Shown here: positions 1-9,979 of the stretch, one piece after another
Position numbering within the stretch: the first letter of the stretch is position 1
How the letters are laid out: the number at the start of each line of letters is the position of its first letter
NCBI GenBank assembly: GCA_018401455.1
Contig: JAGYKU010000023.1
Span: 1-41,926 of the forward strand
Direction: 5' to 3'
DNA length: 41,926 nucleotides
Source of the DNA: Flavobacteriales bacterium
GTDB taxonomy: Bacteria > Bacteroidota > Bacteroidia > Flavobacteriales_D > Parvicellaceae
Translations under genes and position numbers: made by a program
The notes under the pieces: generated by a model
The model's database searches: none
What the model was told of the DNA's origin: nothing
The model's input: the letters and a program-made list of their open reading frames with translations, nothing else

Positions 1-186
1 TCCTGCATCTACAAAACCATAATGTACTCTATATCTTAGTTTTTCACCTACGTGAAAAGAGTTGTTTTTTACATTTCTAAATTCGAAAGCACTTGCAGTA
101 CTTTGTAATTCGTAAATTCCTTTGTGTGAAGCTTGAGCGTATCCTAACGTCATCAAACTTAAAATTAAGACGGCTGCTTTTTTCAT
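1..186 (-). CDS. DUF3108 family protein, N-terminal part (cut by window start)
   Basis: The first 62 codons of a minus-strand gene are present; the rest lies outside the window. The ATG at 186 opens a signal peptide (MKKAAVLILSLMTLGYAQA) followed by a segment ending in GEKLRYRVHYGFVDAG. That pattern is the start of the DUF3108 beta-rich periplasmic or secreted family common in Bacteroidota, whose biochemical function is not established. It lies downstream of the sensor-phosphatase gene on the same strand, with 63 nt between them, so co-transcription is possible. The family call rests on one conserved N-terminal block only. Confidence 0.7.
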   Translation of the reverse strand, partial: MKKAAVLILSLMTLGYAQASHKGIYELQSTASAFEFRNVKNNSFHVGEKLRYRVHYGFVDAG

Positions 187-249
187 TTTGGTTAGATTTT
201 ATGGGTTACCACAAAAACATTCCAACAAACGTGCCAATTGAATAAAAAA

Positions 250-3200
250 CTAAACCCTAAATCCTATCAAGCAAATATCATCAATCTGTTCGTGAGGTCC
301 CATCCACTCTCTCATATAATTCTCAAGATAGGATTTTTGTTCGCTCATCGGTTTTTGATGAATTTCAAGTAAAATTCTTTTTAATACAGCAATTTTAAGT
401 TTTTTACCTTTATCACCTCCAAATTGGTCTGGATAACCATCAGTAGTCATGTAATAAACATCGCCTTTTTTCATATCTATTTCTTCCAAATGATAGACTT
501 GGTTTTCTGGTGTAAATCCTCCAACAGCCACTTTAGTTGCTTTAAACTCATGTATTTCACCATCTCTAATCATTAACAAAGAATTATGTGCAGCAGACAT
601 TTGCAAATGCATATTTTTGGTGTCGATATGCGTTATAATAACGTCCATTCCATCTCGAGAAGAACCCTCTTCATCTTCTTTTTGCTTCAAGGATTTTTTA
701 ATTCCACGATTCAAAAAACTTAAAATATCTGAAGGATTGGTCAATTTTGCTTCCAATACCGCTTGATTTAATTTATCGGATCCAATCATACTCATGAACG
801 CTCCAGGAACTCCATGACCAGTACAATCAGCACAAACAAACACGACTCCTTTTTCAGTTTGAGCAAACCAATAAAAATCACCACTTACAATGTCTTTGGG
901 TTGGAAAATTACAAAGTAATCGTCCAAATGCTGTTTGATAACTTCTGGCAAAGGTAAAATCGCATGTTGAATTCTTTGCGCATAGTTGATACTATCTGTG
1001 ATTTCTTGTTTTTGCTCAGCAATTTCGTGATAGCTGTGTTCCAATTCTGCATTTTTCTCTCTAATTTCAGCCGTTCTTTCCTCTACAATACCTTCCAAAC
1101 GAATGTTTTGAGCTTTCAACCTTTTCTGTCCTAACACGATTGCTAAATACACTATTATCAAAAAGAAAACGACATAGCCAATATATGCCCAAACAGTTCT
1201 GTACCAAGGTTCAGTAATTGTAAAATGATACTGGCGCACTTCACTTTCATTACCAAAAGCATCTTTAGCTTTCACTTCAAAGATATAATCTCCTTCGTAT
1301 AGATTTTTGAAATCAATTTTCACCCTACTCGTCCATGGACTCCAGTTATCATCATCTCCTACTAATCTCCAACTATATTCTGGCAAAACATCATTGTGAA
1401 TTGTATTAGATGCATATTCAAATGAAATCTTATTTCTATCAAATGGAAAACTCAGATGATCTTTTAGAAGGTATCCATAAAGGTGCAAACTATCATTGTA
1501 AGTAACTTTTCTAATATTGATATTTACATAATTATAGGCTCTATCTTCATTTAGCAACTGTAATAAATTAATTTTACTCATTCCATTAGAACCGCCAATA
1601 TATAGTCCATCTTCTTCTAATTGCATAAAATTGATACGTCCGAGTTCTAGTGTTTTGAATTTACTAATATCAAAAACGGTAGAATCTTTAAAATACCCCA
1701 CTTTATTTTCAATTGCGGCTAAAATCAAATCACCACTTTGTAAGAAATACTGATAATTTTTGGAAGAACCCAAAAAGAATTGTTGAGATTCATAAAAAGA
1801 CCCTGGATAAAACTCAGGATAATCAACTAATGAATCGTGCCAATTTCCAGAAAGTTTCAACTCTTCGATAGCTTCTTGTTCGTTGGTGTATTCCAACAAG
1901 TCGTATGGTGTTCCAAACAAACAAGTTCCATTAATTTCAAAAGGAATAATAGCTTCTCCTATTCTCAATCCTTCTCCTTCTTTTTTTCCATAAGATTTAT
2001 AATTAAAATCAAATCCATCGAAAGATGCTTTTAAGATACCTCCACTAAAACTTCCTACCCAATAGCAGTCATTTTTTATATCGTAAGCAATTTTATTTAT
2101 TTCATGTCCAGAAAAATTAAAAGATGAAAATGGAAGCCAACCACTAAATTCATCTAAGATATATACTCCATTTTTTCCTGCACATATTAAAAACCTGTTT
2201 AAATCATCAAAATATAAGGCATTAAAACTCCCTTCTAGAACAGTTTCAAAATTAATCCCATCAGTAGTTTTTACAATGCCAGAATTTGTTGCAACAAATA
2301 GAAAATCATCTACTGGAGCAATATCCCAAACTTGACTTCTGATCTCTGTTTTTTCAAATTTCAATGAAGAAGAATCCTTTTCTCTTCTTAGCCCCAATGA
2401 AGTACCAATATATTTAAACCCTTTGAATGTTTTGATGCATTGTACATTTCCGTTGACTCCAAATTCTTCTCCGATAAATTCAAAAGGTTCCAAAACTTCA
2501 ACTTTAGAAATACCATTTCCTGTTGCTAACCAAAGTTTCCCATTCTTATCAACAAAAGTATTCTTGATCTCATCCGAAGCAAGACCTGATTGATAATTAA
2601 CTTGACCTAATTTTCTTCCATGGCTATCTATAAAATAGACACCATTTGTAGTGGAATTCAGTGCAAATAAATTGTCTTTTATTTTCACTCCTCCAATTAT
2701 GCCCACATTTATTGCATATTGACAATCCACACCACAAGGATCAAAAAGTGTCTCTGAAAAATCTGAATTTGTTTGCCAAAAACCTAATTCATGTGTCACC
2801 AACAGTACTTTATCTTCTGAAATATCCAGCGCTTCAAAAATTCCATATTCTTGAAGAAGAAGATTATCATTTAGTAATTCGGTATGATCTTCAAAAACTT
2901 CCATTAATCCGATATTCCTTTCTCTTACAACTATTTTATCTCCTGATTTGAATGACAAATGATAGGATGTTTTAGGAATAATGGTTGTTAAGGAATCATT
3001 TTTATATGTAAAAATGGCTTCATAAGTTTGAAAAACAATAAAATTATCATTGTTGTGTATTTTCCAAATATTTGTAAATTGTTTTTCTAACTTTTCTGAT
3101 AGAAATTTAGCTTCTAAATGACCTTTATCATTTTCTTCTAAATATCCAAAACGGCTATAACCACCAAAATACACTCTGCCATTTGAATAATGAAGTGAAG

Positions 3201-3441
3201 TAATATAGTATGATTTTGGAACAGAAACAAACTCCCAATTGACCCCATCATAAATACCAATTTCGTTTGCAAATCCAAAATACATTAATCCATTATCATC
3301 TTGTGCAATAGACCAAACCTCTGGAGATTTTAAGTTACCATAATCTTTAGTGGTAATATTTTGAATATGTGGTGCAATAATTTGAGATTGAGCACCTATG
3401 AACGCAAAAATAAATGATATGACAAAAAGTATTTTTTTCAA
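250..3441 (-). CDS. Two-component-type beta-propeller sensor with SpoIIE/PP2C serine phosphatase output
   Basis: This 1063-residue protein has a signal peptide (about 1-19), a long extracytoplasmic region of propeller-like repeats (about 25-640; recurring blades such as GKLWLATGNGISKV and NGLMYFGFANEIGIY), and a Y_Y_Y domain (about 675-745) with the typical YSWRLVGDDDNWSPW motif. One membrane helix (about 751-770), a coiled-coil stalk (about 775-820) and a C-terminal SpoIIE/PP2C domain (about 835-1063) follow. Metal-binding acidic residues are visible in SGDFYW, ADCTGHGVPGAF, TTDGYPDQFGG and the terminal QIDDICLIGF. The architecture implies that an external signal controls cytoplasmic dephosphorylation of a Ser/Thr-phosphoprotein, probably an anti-sigma antagonist, but no such partner lies in the window. 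The gene starts 7 nt after the yajQ stop, suggesting one transcript. The ligand is unknown. Confidence 0.88.
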   Translation of the reverse strand: MKKILFVISFIFAFIGAQSQIIAPHIQNITTKDYGNLKSPEVWSIAQDDNGLMYFGFANEIGIYDGVNWEFVSVPKSYYITSLHYSNGRVYFGGYSRFGYLEENDKGHLEAKFLSEKLEKQFTNIWKIHNNDNFIVFQTYEAIFTYKNDSLTTIIPKTSYHLSFKSGDKIVVRERNIGLMEVFEDHTELLNDNLLLQEYGIFEALDISEDKVLLVTHELGFWQTNSDFSETLFDPCGVDCQYAINVGIIGGVKIKDNLFALNSTTNGVYFIDSHGRKLGQVNYQSGLASDEIKNTFVDKNGKLWLATGNGISKVEVLEPFEFIGEEFGVNGNVQCIKTFKGFKYIGTSLGLRREKDSSSLKFEKTEIRSQVWDIAPVDDFLFVATNSGIVKTTDGINFETVLEGSFNALYFDDLNRFLICAGKNGVYILDEFSGWLPFSSFNFSGHEINKIAYDIKNDCYWVGSFSGGILKASFDGFDFNYKSYGKKEGEGLRIGEAIIPFEINGTCLFGTPYDLLEYTNEQEAIEELKLSGNWHDSLVDYPEFYPGSFYESQQFFLGSSKNYQYFLQSGDLILAAIENKVGYFKDSTVFDISKFKTLELGRINFMQLEEDGLYIGGSNGMSKINLLQLLNEDRAYNYVNINIRKVTYNDSLHLYGYLLKDHLSFPFDRNKISFEYASNTIHNDVLPEYSWRLVGDDDNWSPWTSRVKIDFKNLYEGDYIFEVKAKDAFGNESEVRQYHFTITEPWYRTVWAYIGYVVFFLIIVYLAIVLGQKRLKAQNIRLEGIVEERTAEIREKNAELEHSYHEIAEQKQEITDSINYAQRIQHAILPLPEVIKQHLDDYFVIFQPKDIVSGDFYWFAQTEKGVVFVCADCTGHGVPGAFMSMIGSDKLNQAVLEAKLTNPSDILSFLNRGIKKSLKQKEDEEGSSRDGMDVIITHIDTKNMHLQMSAAHNSLLMIRDGEIHEFKATKVAVGGFTPENQVYHLEEIDMKKGDVYYMTTDGYPDQFGGDKGKKLKIAVLKRILLEIHQKPMSEQKSYLENYMREWMGPHEQIDDICLIGFRV

Positions 3442-3448
3442 TTTGAAA

Positions 3449-3937
3449 TTATTTAAAATTTATAAATTGTAAAGGCAATTCAAAATCTGATTGTCTGCAA
3501 TGTGCTATTACACTTTGTAAATCATCAATCTTTTTGGCTGTAACTCTAATTTGATCGTCTTGAATCGCTGCTTGAACTTTTAACTTTGTATCTTTAATAC
3601 TTTTGATAATTTTTTTGGAAGTTTCTTTATCAATTCCTTGTTTTACGATAATATCTTTTCTCAATCTATTTCCAGAAGCGTATTTTTCTTTTCCATCATC
3701 CAAACTATTGGGGTCTAATTTGTTCTTTACAAACTGTCCAATAATCACTTTTTCGATTTGATCTAGTCTGAATTCATCTTCTGTCATGATTTTAAGAGCG
3801 TAGTTTTTTTTATCCAATTCTACAGTAGAATCGCTACCTTTAAAATCATATCTATTTCCGATTTCTCTCATCACTGAGTTGATGGCATTATCTAAAGTTT
3901 GAATATCTACTTTACTTACAATATCAAATGAAGGCAT
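3449..3937 (-). CDS. yajQ: YajQ family nucleotide-binding protein
   Basis: At 162 residues this is the usual length for the YajQ/UPF0234 family. The start MPSFDIVSKVDIQTLDNAIN, the central RYDFKGSDSTVELDK and the C-terminal RVTAKKIDDLQSVIAHCRQ are family hallmarks. Homologues bind nucleotides, and cyclic-di-GMP in some Proteobacteria; its role in Bacteroidota is not defined. The ATG at 3937 fits the conserved N-terminus. It is the first gene of a probable two-gene unit with the downstream sensor-phosphatase. A divergent intergenic region of 117 nt separates it from smpB. Confidence 0.93.
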   Translation of the reverse strand: MPSFDIVSKVDIQTLDNAINSVMREIGNRYDFKGSDSTVELDKKNYALKIMTEDEFRLDQIEKVIIGQFVKNKLDPNSLDDGKEKYASGNRLRKDIIVKQGIDKETSKKIIKSIKDTKLKVQAAIQDDQIRVTAKKIDDLQSVIAHCRQSDFELPLQFINFK

Positions 3938-4038
3938 AATTTTAAGTTTAAAATTTTAATAAAAGATAAAAGTAATCATTCTTATAGAATCTTCAAAAAC
4001 TTTGAAGAAAATTAAAAGTAATTTTAAGCGCTTTATAC

Positions 4039-4046
4039 TATCTTTG
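4039..4046 (+). promoter_or_regulatory. Flavobacterial -7 box of smpB
   Basis: TATCTTTG matches the TAnnTTTG consensus of Bacteroidota primary-sigma promoters. It ends only 8 nt before the smpB ATG, so the transcript would have almost no leader. I find no TTG -33 box at the usual 17-23 nt spacing. Confidence 0.5.
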
Positions 4047-4054
4047 TTTTTGTA

Positions 4055-4507
4055 ATGTCAGTAGGAATCAACATAAAAAACAAAAAAGCGAAATTCGAAT
4101 ACGAGTTTTTGGAGAGTTACACTGCTGGAATTCAACTTCATGGAACTGAAATAAAGTCCATAAGAAACAACAAAGCAAGCATCGTAGAAGCGTATTGTGT
4201 GATTGTAAATGGGGAGGTATATATTAGAAATATGTACATTCAAGAGTATGAAAACGCAGGATTTGTAACTCACGAAATTAGAAGAGACAGAAAATTATTG
4301 CTCAATAGAACAGAAATCAACAAAATAGAAAGAAAACTCAAAATGAAGGGGCTGGCGTTGATTCCTTATAAACTATTTATCACTCCCAAAGGTCATGCAA
4401 AATTGGATATTAAATTAGCGCAAGGAAAGAAAACTCATGACAAACGTGAGGATTTAAAATCTAAAGACGCCAAAAGAGAGATGGACAGAAATATGAAAAC
4501 TTTTTAA
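4055..4507 (+). CDS. smpB: SsrA-binding protein SmpB
   Basis: SmpB is the tmRNA partner that delivers SsrA RNA to stalled ribosomes for trans-translation. The 150-residue length is typical. The OB-fold core is visible as GIQLHGTEIKSIRNNKAS, then NMYIQEYENAG, RKLLLNRTEI and the ALIPYKLFITPKGHAKLDI block. The basic tail GKKTHDKRE...KREMDRNMK that enters the ribosome is intact. The gene ends overlapping the convergent bshA stop by 4 nt. A -7 box immediately upstream suggests a leaderless or nearly leaderless mRNA. The ssrA gene itself is not in the window. Confidence 0.96.
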   Translation: MSVGINIKNKKAKFEYEFLESYTAGIQLHGTEIKSIRNNKASIVEAYCVIVNGEVYIRNMYIQEYENAGFVTHEIRRDRKLLLNRTEINKIERKLKMKGLALIPYKLFITPKGHAKLDIKLAQGKKTHDKREDLKSKDAKREMDRNMKTF

Positions 4508-5646
4508 AGTTTTGCAAGATGTTCGCTTAATGCTTCTTCGTAAAGTTTTTCATAAATAGGAAGAATATTCTCCAAATCGAACTTCAATCCTTCTTCAAAA
4601 GCATTTTTACTAAATTGTATTTTCCTTTCTGAATCACTTAAAATATAAAAGGCATTATTTACCATATCTTCTACATCGCCAACATTGGACAAAAAGCCAG
4701 AAAAACCGTGCGTAATCACTTCTGGAATACCACCAGTGTTTGAAGCAATCACAGGCACTTTTGCCGCTAGAGCTTCTAATGCAGAAAGCCCAAAACTCTC
4801 TGTTTCTGAAGGTAATAAAAATAAATCAGAAATTGCTAAAACTTCTACGGTAGATTTCATACTTCCTAAAAAAATAATGCTATCACACAATCCCCATTCT
4901 CTACATTTTTTTTCTAACTTGTTTCTTTCAGGACCATCGCCTACAAGCATTAATTTTGCTTTGAGACCTTTGTCCAACAATCCTTTGAAAATACCCAAAA
5001 CATCATGAACTCTTTTTACTTTTCTGAAATTAGAAATATGGGTAATTAGAAACTCACCATTGGGAGCGTATCTTAATTTATATTTGGGATTATTGGGCAT
5101 TTCATAATCACCAATTCTAATAAAATTGGGTATTACTTGAATTTCTCTTGTGATTTTGAAATGTTCGTAGGTATCCGCTTTGAGACTTTCTGAGACAGCA
5201 GTAACTTTTGTAGATTTATTGATAGAAAAAGTAATTACCGGTTCAAAAGATGGATCTTTTCCAACTAAAGTAATATCAGTACCGTGTAAAGTAGTTATAA
5301 ATGGAATATGAATTCCTTCTTCTTTTAATATTTGTTGCGCCATGTATGCCGCTGAAGCATGTGGGATGGCATAATGACAGTGTAGCAACTCTAATTTCTC
5401 GTATTTAACTACGTCAACCAGTTTACTTGTAAGAACCTGCTCGTAGGGTGTATGTTCAAAAAGTGGGTAGTCGCTTACGGCAACTTCATGAAAATATATA
5501 TTCTCTCTTAATTTATCCAACCTTACTGGCTGGCTGTAAGTTATAAAATGAATCTCATGTCCTTTTTTGGCTAATGCTATCCCCAACTCTGTTGCTACTA
5601 CTCCACTCCCTCCAAATGTAGGATACAATACGATTCCAATTTTCAT
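4504..5646 (-). CDS. bshA: N-acetyl-alpha-D-glucosaminyl L-malate synthase BshA
   Basis: BshA is a GT-B fold, GT4-family glycosyltransferase that joins UDP-GlcNAc and L-malate in the first step of bacillithiol synthesis. The N-terminus MKIGIVLYPTFGGSGVVATE is diagnostic. The HCHYAIPHA segment, the VGDGPER loop and the donor-site motif PSETESFGLSALEALA with GGIPEVI are present. I start at ATG 5646 (380 aa); the open frame extends to a TTG at 5661, but the ATG matches the family start exactly. Later bacillithiol genes are not nearby, which is common in Bacteroidota. Its 3' end overlaps smpB by 4 nt in convergent orientation. Confidence 0.94.
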   Translation of the reverse strand: MKIGIVLYPTFGGSGVVATELGIALAKKGHEIHFITYSQPVRLDKLRENIYFHEVAVSDYPLFEHTPYEQVLTSKLVDVVKYEKLELLHCHYAIPHASAAYMAQQILKEEGIHIPFITTLHGTDITLVGKDPSFEPVITFSINKSTKVTAVSESLKADTYEHFKITREIQVIPNFIRIGDYEMPNNPKYKLRYAPNGEFLITHISNFRKVKRVHDVLGIFKGLLDKGLKAKLMLVGDGPERNKLEKKCREWGLCDSIIFLGSMKSTVEVLAISDLFLLPSETESFGLSALEALAAKVPVIASNTGGIPEVITHGFSGFLSNVGDVEDMVNNAFYILSDSERKIQFSKNAFEEGLKFDLENILPIYEKLYEEALSEHLAKL

Positions 5647-5667
5647 TTTTTTCTTTTTCAATAATTA

Positions 5668-5695
5668 CAAAGATATATGTTATACACTAAGTCAA
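5668..5695 (-). promoter_or_regulatory. Promoter of bshA
   Basis: On the minus strand a TTG (-33 element, 5693-5695) lies 17 nt upstream of TATCTTTG (-7 element, 5668-5675), matching the TTG-N17-23-TAnnTTTG flavobacterial consensus. The -7 box ends 21 nt before the chosen ATG, which supports that start. Confidence 0.62.
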
Positions 5696-5741
5696 CCAAC
5701 TCCTTTCTTATAGTTTTAAATTTATTTAACCTAATACACAT

Positions 5742-5773
5742 AAAAAAGGCTATCCTACATTAGGATAGCCTTT
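5742..5773 (-). terminator. Rho-independent terminator of the T9SS cargo gene
   Basis: A perfect 13-bp stem (5745-5757 pairing with 5761-5773) with a 3-nt loop is followed on the minus strand by a short T run. It lies 21 nt beyond the stop codon at 5795 of the T9SS-tail gene, the expected position. Confidence 0.82.
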
Positions 5774-5794
5774 AATAATATTTAATTTAACCAA

Positions 5795-6046
5795 TTATTT
5801 TTTCACTACTTTTCTTGTTACAGAACCATTTTCGGTAACAACTCTTACAAAATAAACACCATTTTCAAGGTTTGAAATATTTACATCGTGTCTATCTGAA
5901 ACTACTCTATTTTCAATAAATACAATAGCACCTAGAGCGTTTAAAACAGTGATTTCCTCAATTTGAGCAGTTCCATTGTTAGTAACTGTAAAAATAGATG
6001 CTGTTGGATTAGGATATAATCCGATAGTTGATTCTAAAGCTTTCTT
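5795..6046 (-). pseudogene. C-terminal type IX secretion sorting domain of a broken secreted protein
   Basis: The last 83 codons of a minus-strand gene carry a textbook T9SS type A sorting domain. It begins ESTIGLYPNPTASIFTV, continues with a middle block ITVLNALGAIVF, has the LENGVYFVRVV motif and ends VTRKVVKK. Such domains direct export through the outer membrane by the type IX system. The reading frame is closed by a TAG at 6047-6049, immediately upstream of LES, where the sequence enters a heavily corrupted stretch. The passenger part is therefore unreadable. Since the tail itself is perfect, the gene is probably intact in the organism. Confidence 0.85.
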
Positions 6047-8590
6047 CTACTCCAAACCGTGAGAATGCAGAGATTATGCGTTGTTATCTCACATAATCAG
6101 CAACTACCGCATGGGAAAAGTATTTTCATAAATGATCTTGAAAAAGTTGCAATTCATCAATGCATCCAGGATGCAGGCACACCTGCATTTCATCTCATAG
6201 TATCTATATTTATTCTGTAACATCAGCAAACCAAAACAGATCTTCTGTTTGAGTTCAGCATTTACGGCTCGGAGCATTACCTTGAATCGTTCAAGCACCG
6301 AGGAACATTGCTGGCGGGCCTTATTTCTCCTTCTATTACAACCTACATAACAATCATTAACAGTTCAGATTAAATGCCTTCCTCCATAGAACAATTATTA
6401 CTAAAGAAAGTTGGAAGTTATACAATATTGGCAGCATTACAATGAGACATACTCATTGGGATTAGAACTGTGTGATTAAATGTATTGGATTACTGTACCA
6501 TGATTTATGTTATGGTAAAGTCACTATTTCCAAACATTAACACACTGTGAATGGTCATTATACCATGATTTGCTCCTCCACGTTTTAAGTTCTATATAAT
6601 GAAATTGTTTGCAGAGTTAAAATGCTACTACTATTTTTTAGTTACTTGGGAGAAAATTGAGGACAGACAAGTCTTTAATGTTGCAGTATTGTAAAATGGC
6701 ATCATCAGTCTAGAAAAATTTGTTTGGGTCCTTGCCATCTAAGCTGGCCCATGATCCAGAGTGTGCAGGATCATAAGTCTCCCCATCTTTTGCAGAAACA
6801 GTAGACACTCCATTCTCTATGGTAGAATTGAGTTTACCATGTGATGTTCAATACTGTTAATTATTGATATTTGACCACCAACTAGTTCATTAATAAGTTC
6901 TGATTTTGATCCCAGTCCAGACCAGTTAAACAAGTTCACCTTCAGTTTAACCAAACTTTCCTGTACTTCCAGTCCTCACTTTATGGTCTGTTTTGCCCCA
7001 TTTGCTGTTGCAGATTAAAGTACATCATCATCAAAAGCCAATTTCTTAACATCTCAGGTGGATGATAGATACCAACAGTATTTGTAAAGTTCATCAGGTG
7101 CTTCTAACCAAAACAAGGATATAGGTGGCATTGAACAAGTAAACCAAAATCTGAATCTGCTTTCCATTACTCAAAGGTTCAAGATTCCCTCCTACATTTA
7201 AACTTCCAGTAGGAGTTATAAATTTACAGATCATGACTTCTAGTTGGACTTTCCAAATTCAAATTGAAAGGAATAAGTCCCCATGTTTTCAGAGGCCTGA
7301 AGTAGATAAGCAGTCCAAAAGTATAAGGTGTACCATCCAAAGAAGTAGTGCTAATCAATGGCTCATATTACCTTTACACCACCAGTCAAGTTCTCTTACA
7401 TGGAACCAGATTTCACTCTCTCCAGTCAAATCTCATCAGGATAAATAGCAGCATCATCTATTCTGTTTGGAAATGTTTGTTTTTCAGGATTACAGCCGTG
7501 CTCTGTCCAGACAGTATTACATTAATACAATAATCTTTACCCATCAGTTACTTCTTTGGTTCAGCAAATATTATTCTGACCCCAGCTACAATTAACTCAG
7601 TTCCTAATTCAGTTATTAGCATTCTTGTTTTGCTGATTATAATACTAGATGATGTTTTATCATTACTATTCTTTGATGGAGGCACCTTCTAGATAAAGAG
7701 GTCAGGTAAAAAAGCCAGTTAAGATGTGCTCCTCAGTTTAACTCTCAATGCCAGTTCTCTGCCATTACCAAATAGTCAACAGGCCTGAGTTATTTAGATT
7801 ATGTTACTTGATGTTCATATCAAACGCCGCAGATTAACGCCACACGGCGGTACAAACAGCATTGGCCAGTTGAGCAGCGTCTAAATCAGACTGGGCATCT
7901 CAAGCAGTTTGATGTGGCCAATTTCTTTGAAATATATTAGATACAGTTTTAAACCTCTAAATAAAGAAGTCTGACGATGCAGAGTCAGCATCATGGCACA
8001 AAGCAGCTAGTAGTGCCTCTTATCCATTGGGTTTAGTTTTGTTTTAGTAATTTGAAAAATAACCAACATTTATCTCTGAATTTTCTTTATTACCTTAGTT
8101 TCTAGATAAAAAAAAGCAGTTCTACATATCACTTTCATAAGTATTATAATTCCTCACGTGAAATAATTAAGAAATTCCCAAAATGGAGTTGAGTTGGCTA
8201 AAAGAAAATGCATCAATTGTCAATATTTGCTTAGGGAAGAATTGATGGTTTATCAGGTTTCAATGATTTAATGGCGGCATTCAATGAAAGTGGTGGGCGT
8301 CTTCAGAGCACAGTACAAGATGCTCTAGTAACCATTCTGCCTTGAATCTAGATTGAAGAGAATGGGACTTCAAATCAGGTAAGAAAGGGGCTATACCCTC
8401 TCTTAGATTTGTAATTACAGAATTTCAGATGGAATTGCTTCTGGATTTAAATGTCTACTCATAATCTACAAAGTCATGATTAAAAGTGAAAAATATTAAC
8501 ATCATACCCTCTCATCTGAAATGATTTCGGCAGAAGTGTGAAGGGTTGTTGGAATGTTTTACAGTATTTGGCGCGTTTGGCCTGTTATCT
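6047..8590 (-). other. Frame-shattered segment, probable passenger part of the T9SS protein
   Basis: No open frame longer than about 90 codons survives in 2.5 kb, although the flanks are densely coding. On the minus strand scattered peptides are visible when frames are switched. Around 6710-6800 one reads DGETYDPAHSGSWASLDGKD followed by PNKFF and TDDAILQY, weakly reminiscent of cadherin-like domains of secreted adhesins. Near 7250-7330 there is a TSLDGTPYTF stretch. These fit the body of the protein whose sorting tail lies at 5795-6046. A GC-richer open stretch of roughly 85 codons at 6104-6370 matches nothing I know. I would not assign a gene here. Confidence 0.4.
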
Positions 8591-8597
8591 TATGTAC

Positions 8598-9475
8598 TTT
8601 TTTGTTGTCCAATGTCGTTTGATGGAAGATGGAAGATGGTTGATGGTTTTTTTTGTCCAATGTCTTATGTACAAGGTACAAGGTTTGAAAATTACGGTAA
8701 GTTAAAAACTTTGCGTGCTTTGTGGTTAAAAAGACTGTAAGACAAAAGATTTTAAGACTTTTTGTTGTACAATGTCGTTTGATGGAAGATGGTTGATGTT
8801 TTTTTTGTCCAATGTCTTATGTACAAGGTACAAGGTTTGAAATTCTGATGAGGTCAAAACTTTGCAGTAACTCTTGGATTAAGGGCATGAGACAAAAGAT
8901 TTTTAGAATTTTTGTTATTACAATGTCAGTTTGATGGAGATGGTTGGTGATGTTTTTGTCCAATCACTTATGTACAAGGTTTAGGAAATTCATTGAGTTA
9001 AAACTTTGCATCCTTCCAAGGGATTTTCTTTGCATTAGCACAGTTAAGACTGTAAGACAAAGACGTAATTAATTTTTGTTGAACTATGTCCTTTGATGGA
9101 TGATGAATTGATATTTTTGCAACATGTTCAATGTAGTTTGATGGAAAGATGGTTGATGTTTGATGTTGATGTTTTTTGGAAATGTCCAAAGTATGTGCCT
9201 CTTCTCATATAATTTTAAGGAGTTTGAAAATTACATTAAGTTAAAAACTTTGAGTATTTTACAGGTCAAAGGCTATAAGACAAAGGGTTTTAAAGACTTT
9301 TTTGTTGTTATGGATGTCGTTTGGTGGAAGATGATGTTATTTTTGTCAATATCTTGTATAGAAGGTACAAGGTTGAAGATATTAAATTCAAAGGAAAAGC
9401 ATAACACAATCTTCTCAGACCTTACATGATACTTTCACAGTTGAGACTGTAAGACAAGATTTTATGGACTTTTTG
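8598..9475. repeat. Degenerate tandem repeat, about five units of 150-220 bp
   Basis: Five successive units begin near 8598, 8758, 8910, 9075 and 9299. Each starts with TTTTTGTTG, then TTTGATGGAAGATGG and GTCCAATGTCTTATGTACAA, then a GTTAAAAACTTTG block, and ends with GACTGTAAGACAAAAGATT. Shorter words repeat inside the units (GATGGAA, GTACAAG). No open frame spans the array. The first two units are most alike; later ones diverge by indels, at least partly because the whole region is error-prone. The array lies between the presumed T9SS gene and the PUR-alpha remnant. Confidence 0.72.
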
Positions 9476-9689
9476 TTGCCCTGAAATACAAATATCAACA
9501 TTATGACGGCAGACAACGTTTGAAGTGAGGTAAATATTGAGGATACATTACTTCCAGAAAGGTTTAAGACTTTCTTGAATAATATCAATTACAAATCCCA
9601 TCAAACTAACACTATCAGAATCGATCACCTCCTATTATTCTTCAGTGGCAGCAGGATAATCTCACCGCAGAGTTTCAACTTTCTATTTC

Positions 9690-9950
9690 ATTGACGCACA
9701 TCCAAATTAGAGCATGAAATTTCAAAATCTTCTTATTTTTATATAAGGTTTATGTTTTTCCAGTGAACTTTCCATCTTGTAAGAAACTTCTTTTGCTTTC
9801 TGACTGCAGTAACACCTGATCCTCAGGTTGGGTTTGCGTATCAAAAAAATAAGTTCTTTTACATCTGCACAGTTTTGATGCAATCTCATCTTTGTATCCC
9901 GCCAGCATCTCTTTGCCATCGCTCGCAAAATTGATTTTTAGGAGTTAATC
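9690..9950 (-). pseudogene. PUR-alpha-like DUF3276 protein, frameshifted
   Basis: Reading the minus strand with frame changes gives KRTYFFDTQTQPEDQVLLQ, then SESKRSFLQDGKF and a KEDFE block near the C-terminus. This closely tracks the Bacteroidota PUR-alpha/DUF3276 family pattern (RTYFFDV...DYYLTITESK...F...KIFLYKEDF), small single-strand DNA/RNA-binding proteins. At least three frame changes are needed. It lies just downstream of the ABC exporter remnant, an order I recall from other Flavobacteriia. The gene is probably intact in the organism and damaged only in this sequence. Confidence 0.6.
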
Positions 9951-9979
9951 ACATTGTAAAGAAAATTTCACTATTTGAT

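Noticed and set aside
4504..4507. smpB-bshA overlap as a regulatory antisense feature
   Set aside because: A 4-nt convergent overlap of stop codons is ordinary genome compaction.
7233..9429. Small open frames of 60-90 codons in the 6-12 kb zone as genes
   Set aside because: Short, overlapping on both strands, no initiation signals and no family patterns; expected by chance in AT-rich broken sequence.
8598..9475. Possible CRISPR array
   Set aside because: Units are 150-220 bp, internally repetitive and degenerate, with no constant 25-40 bp repeat and no unique spacers; no cas genes.
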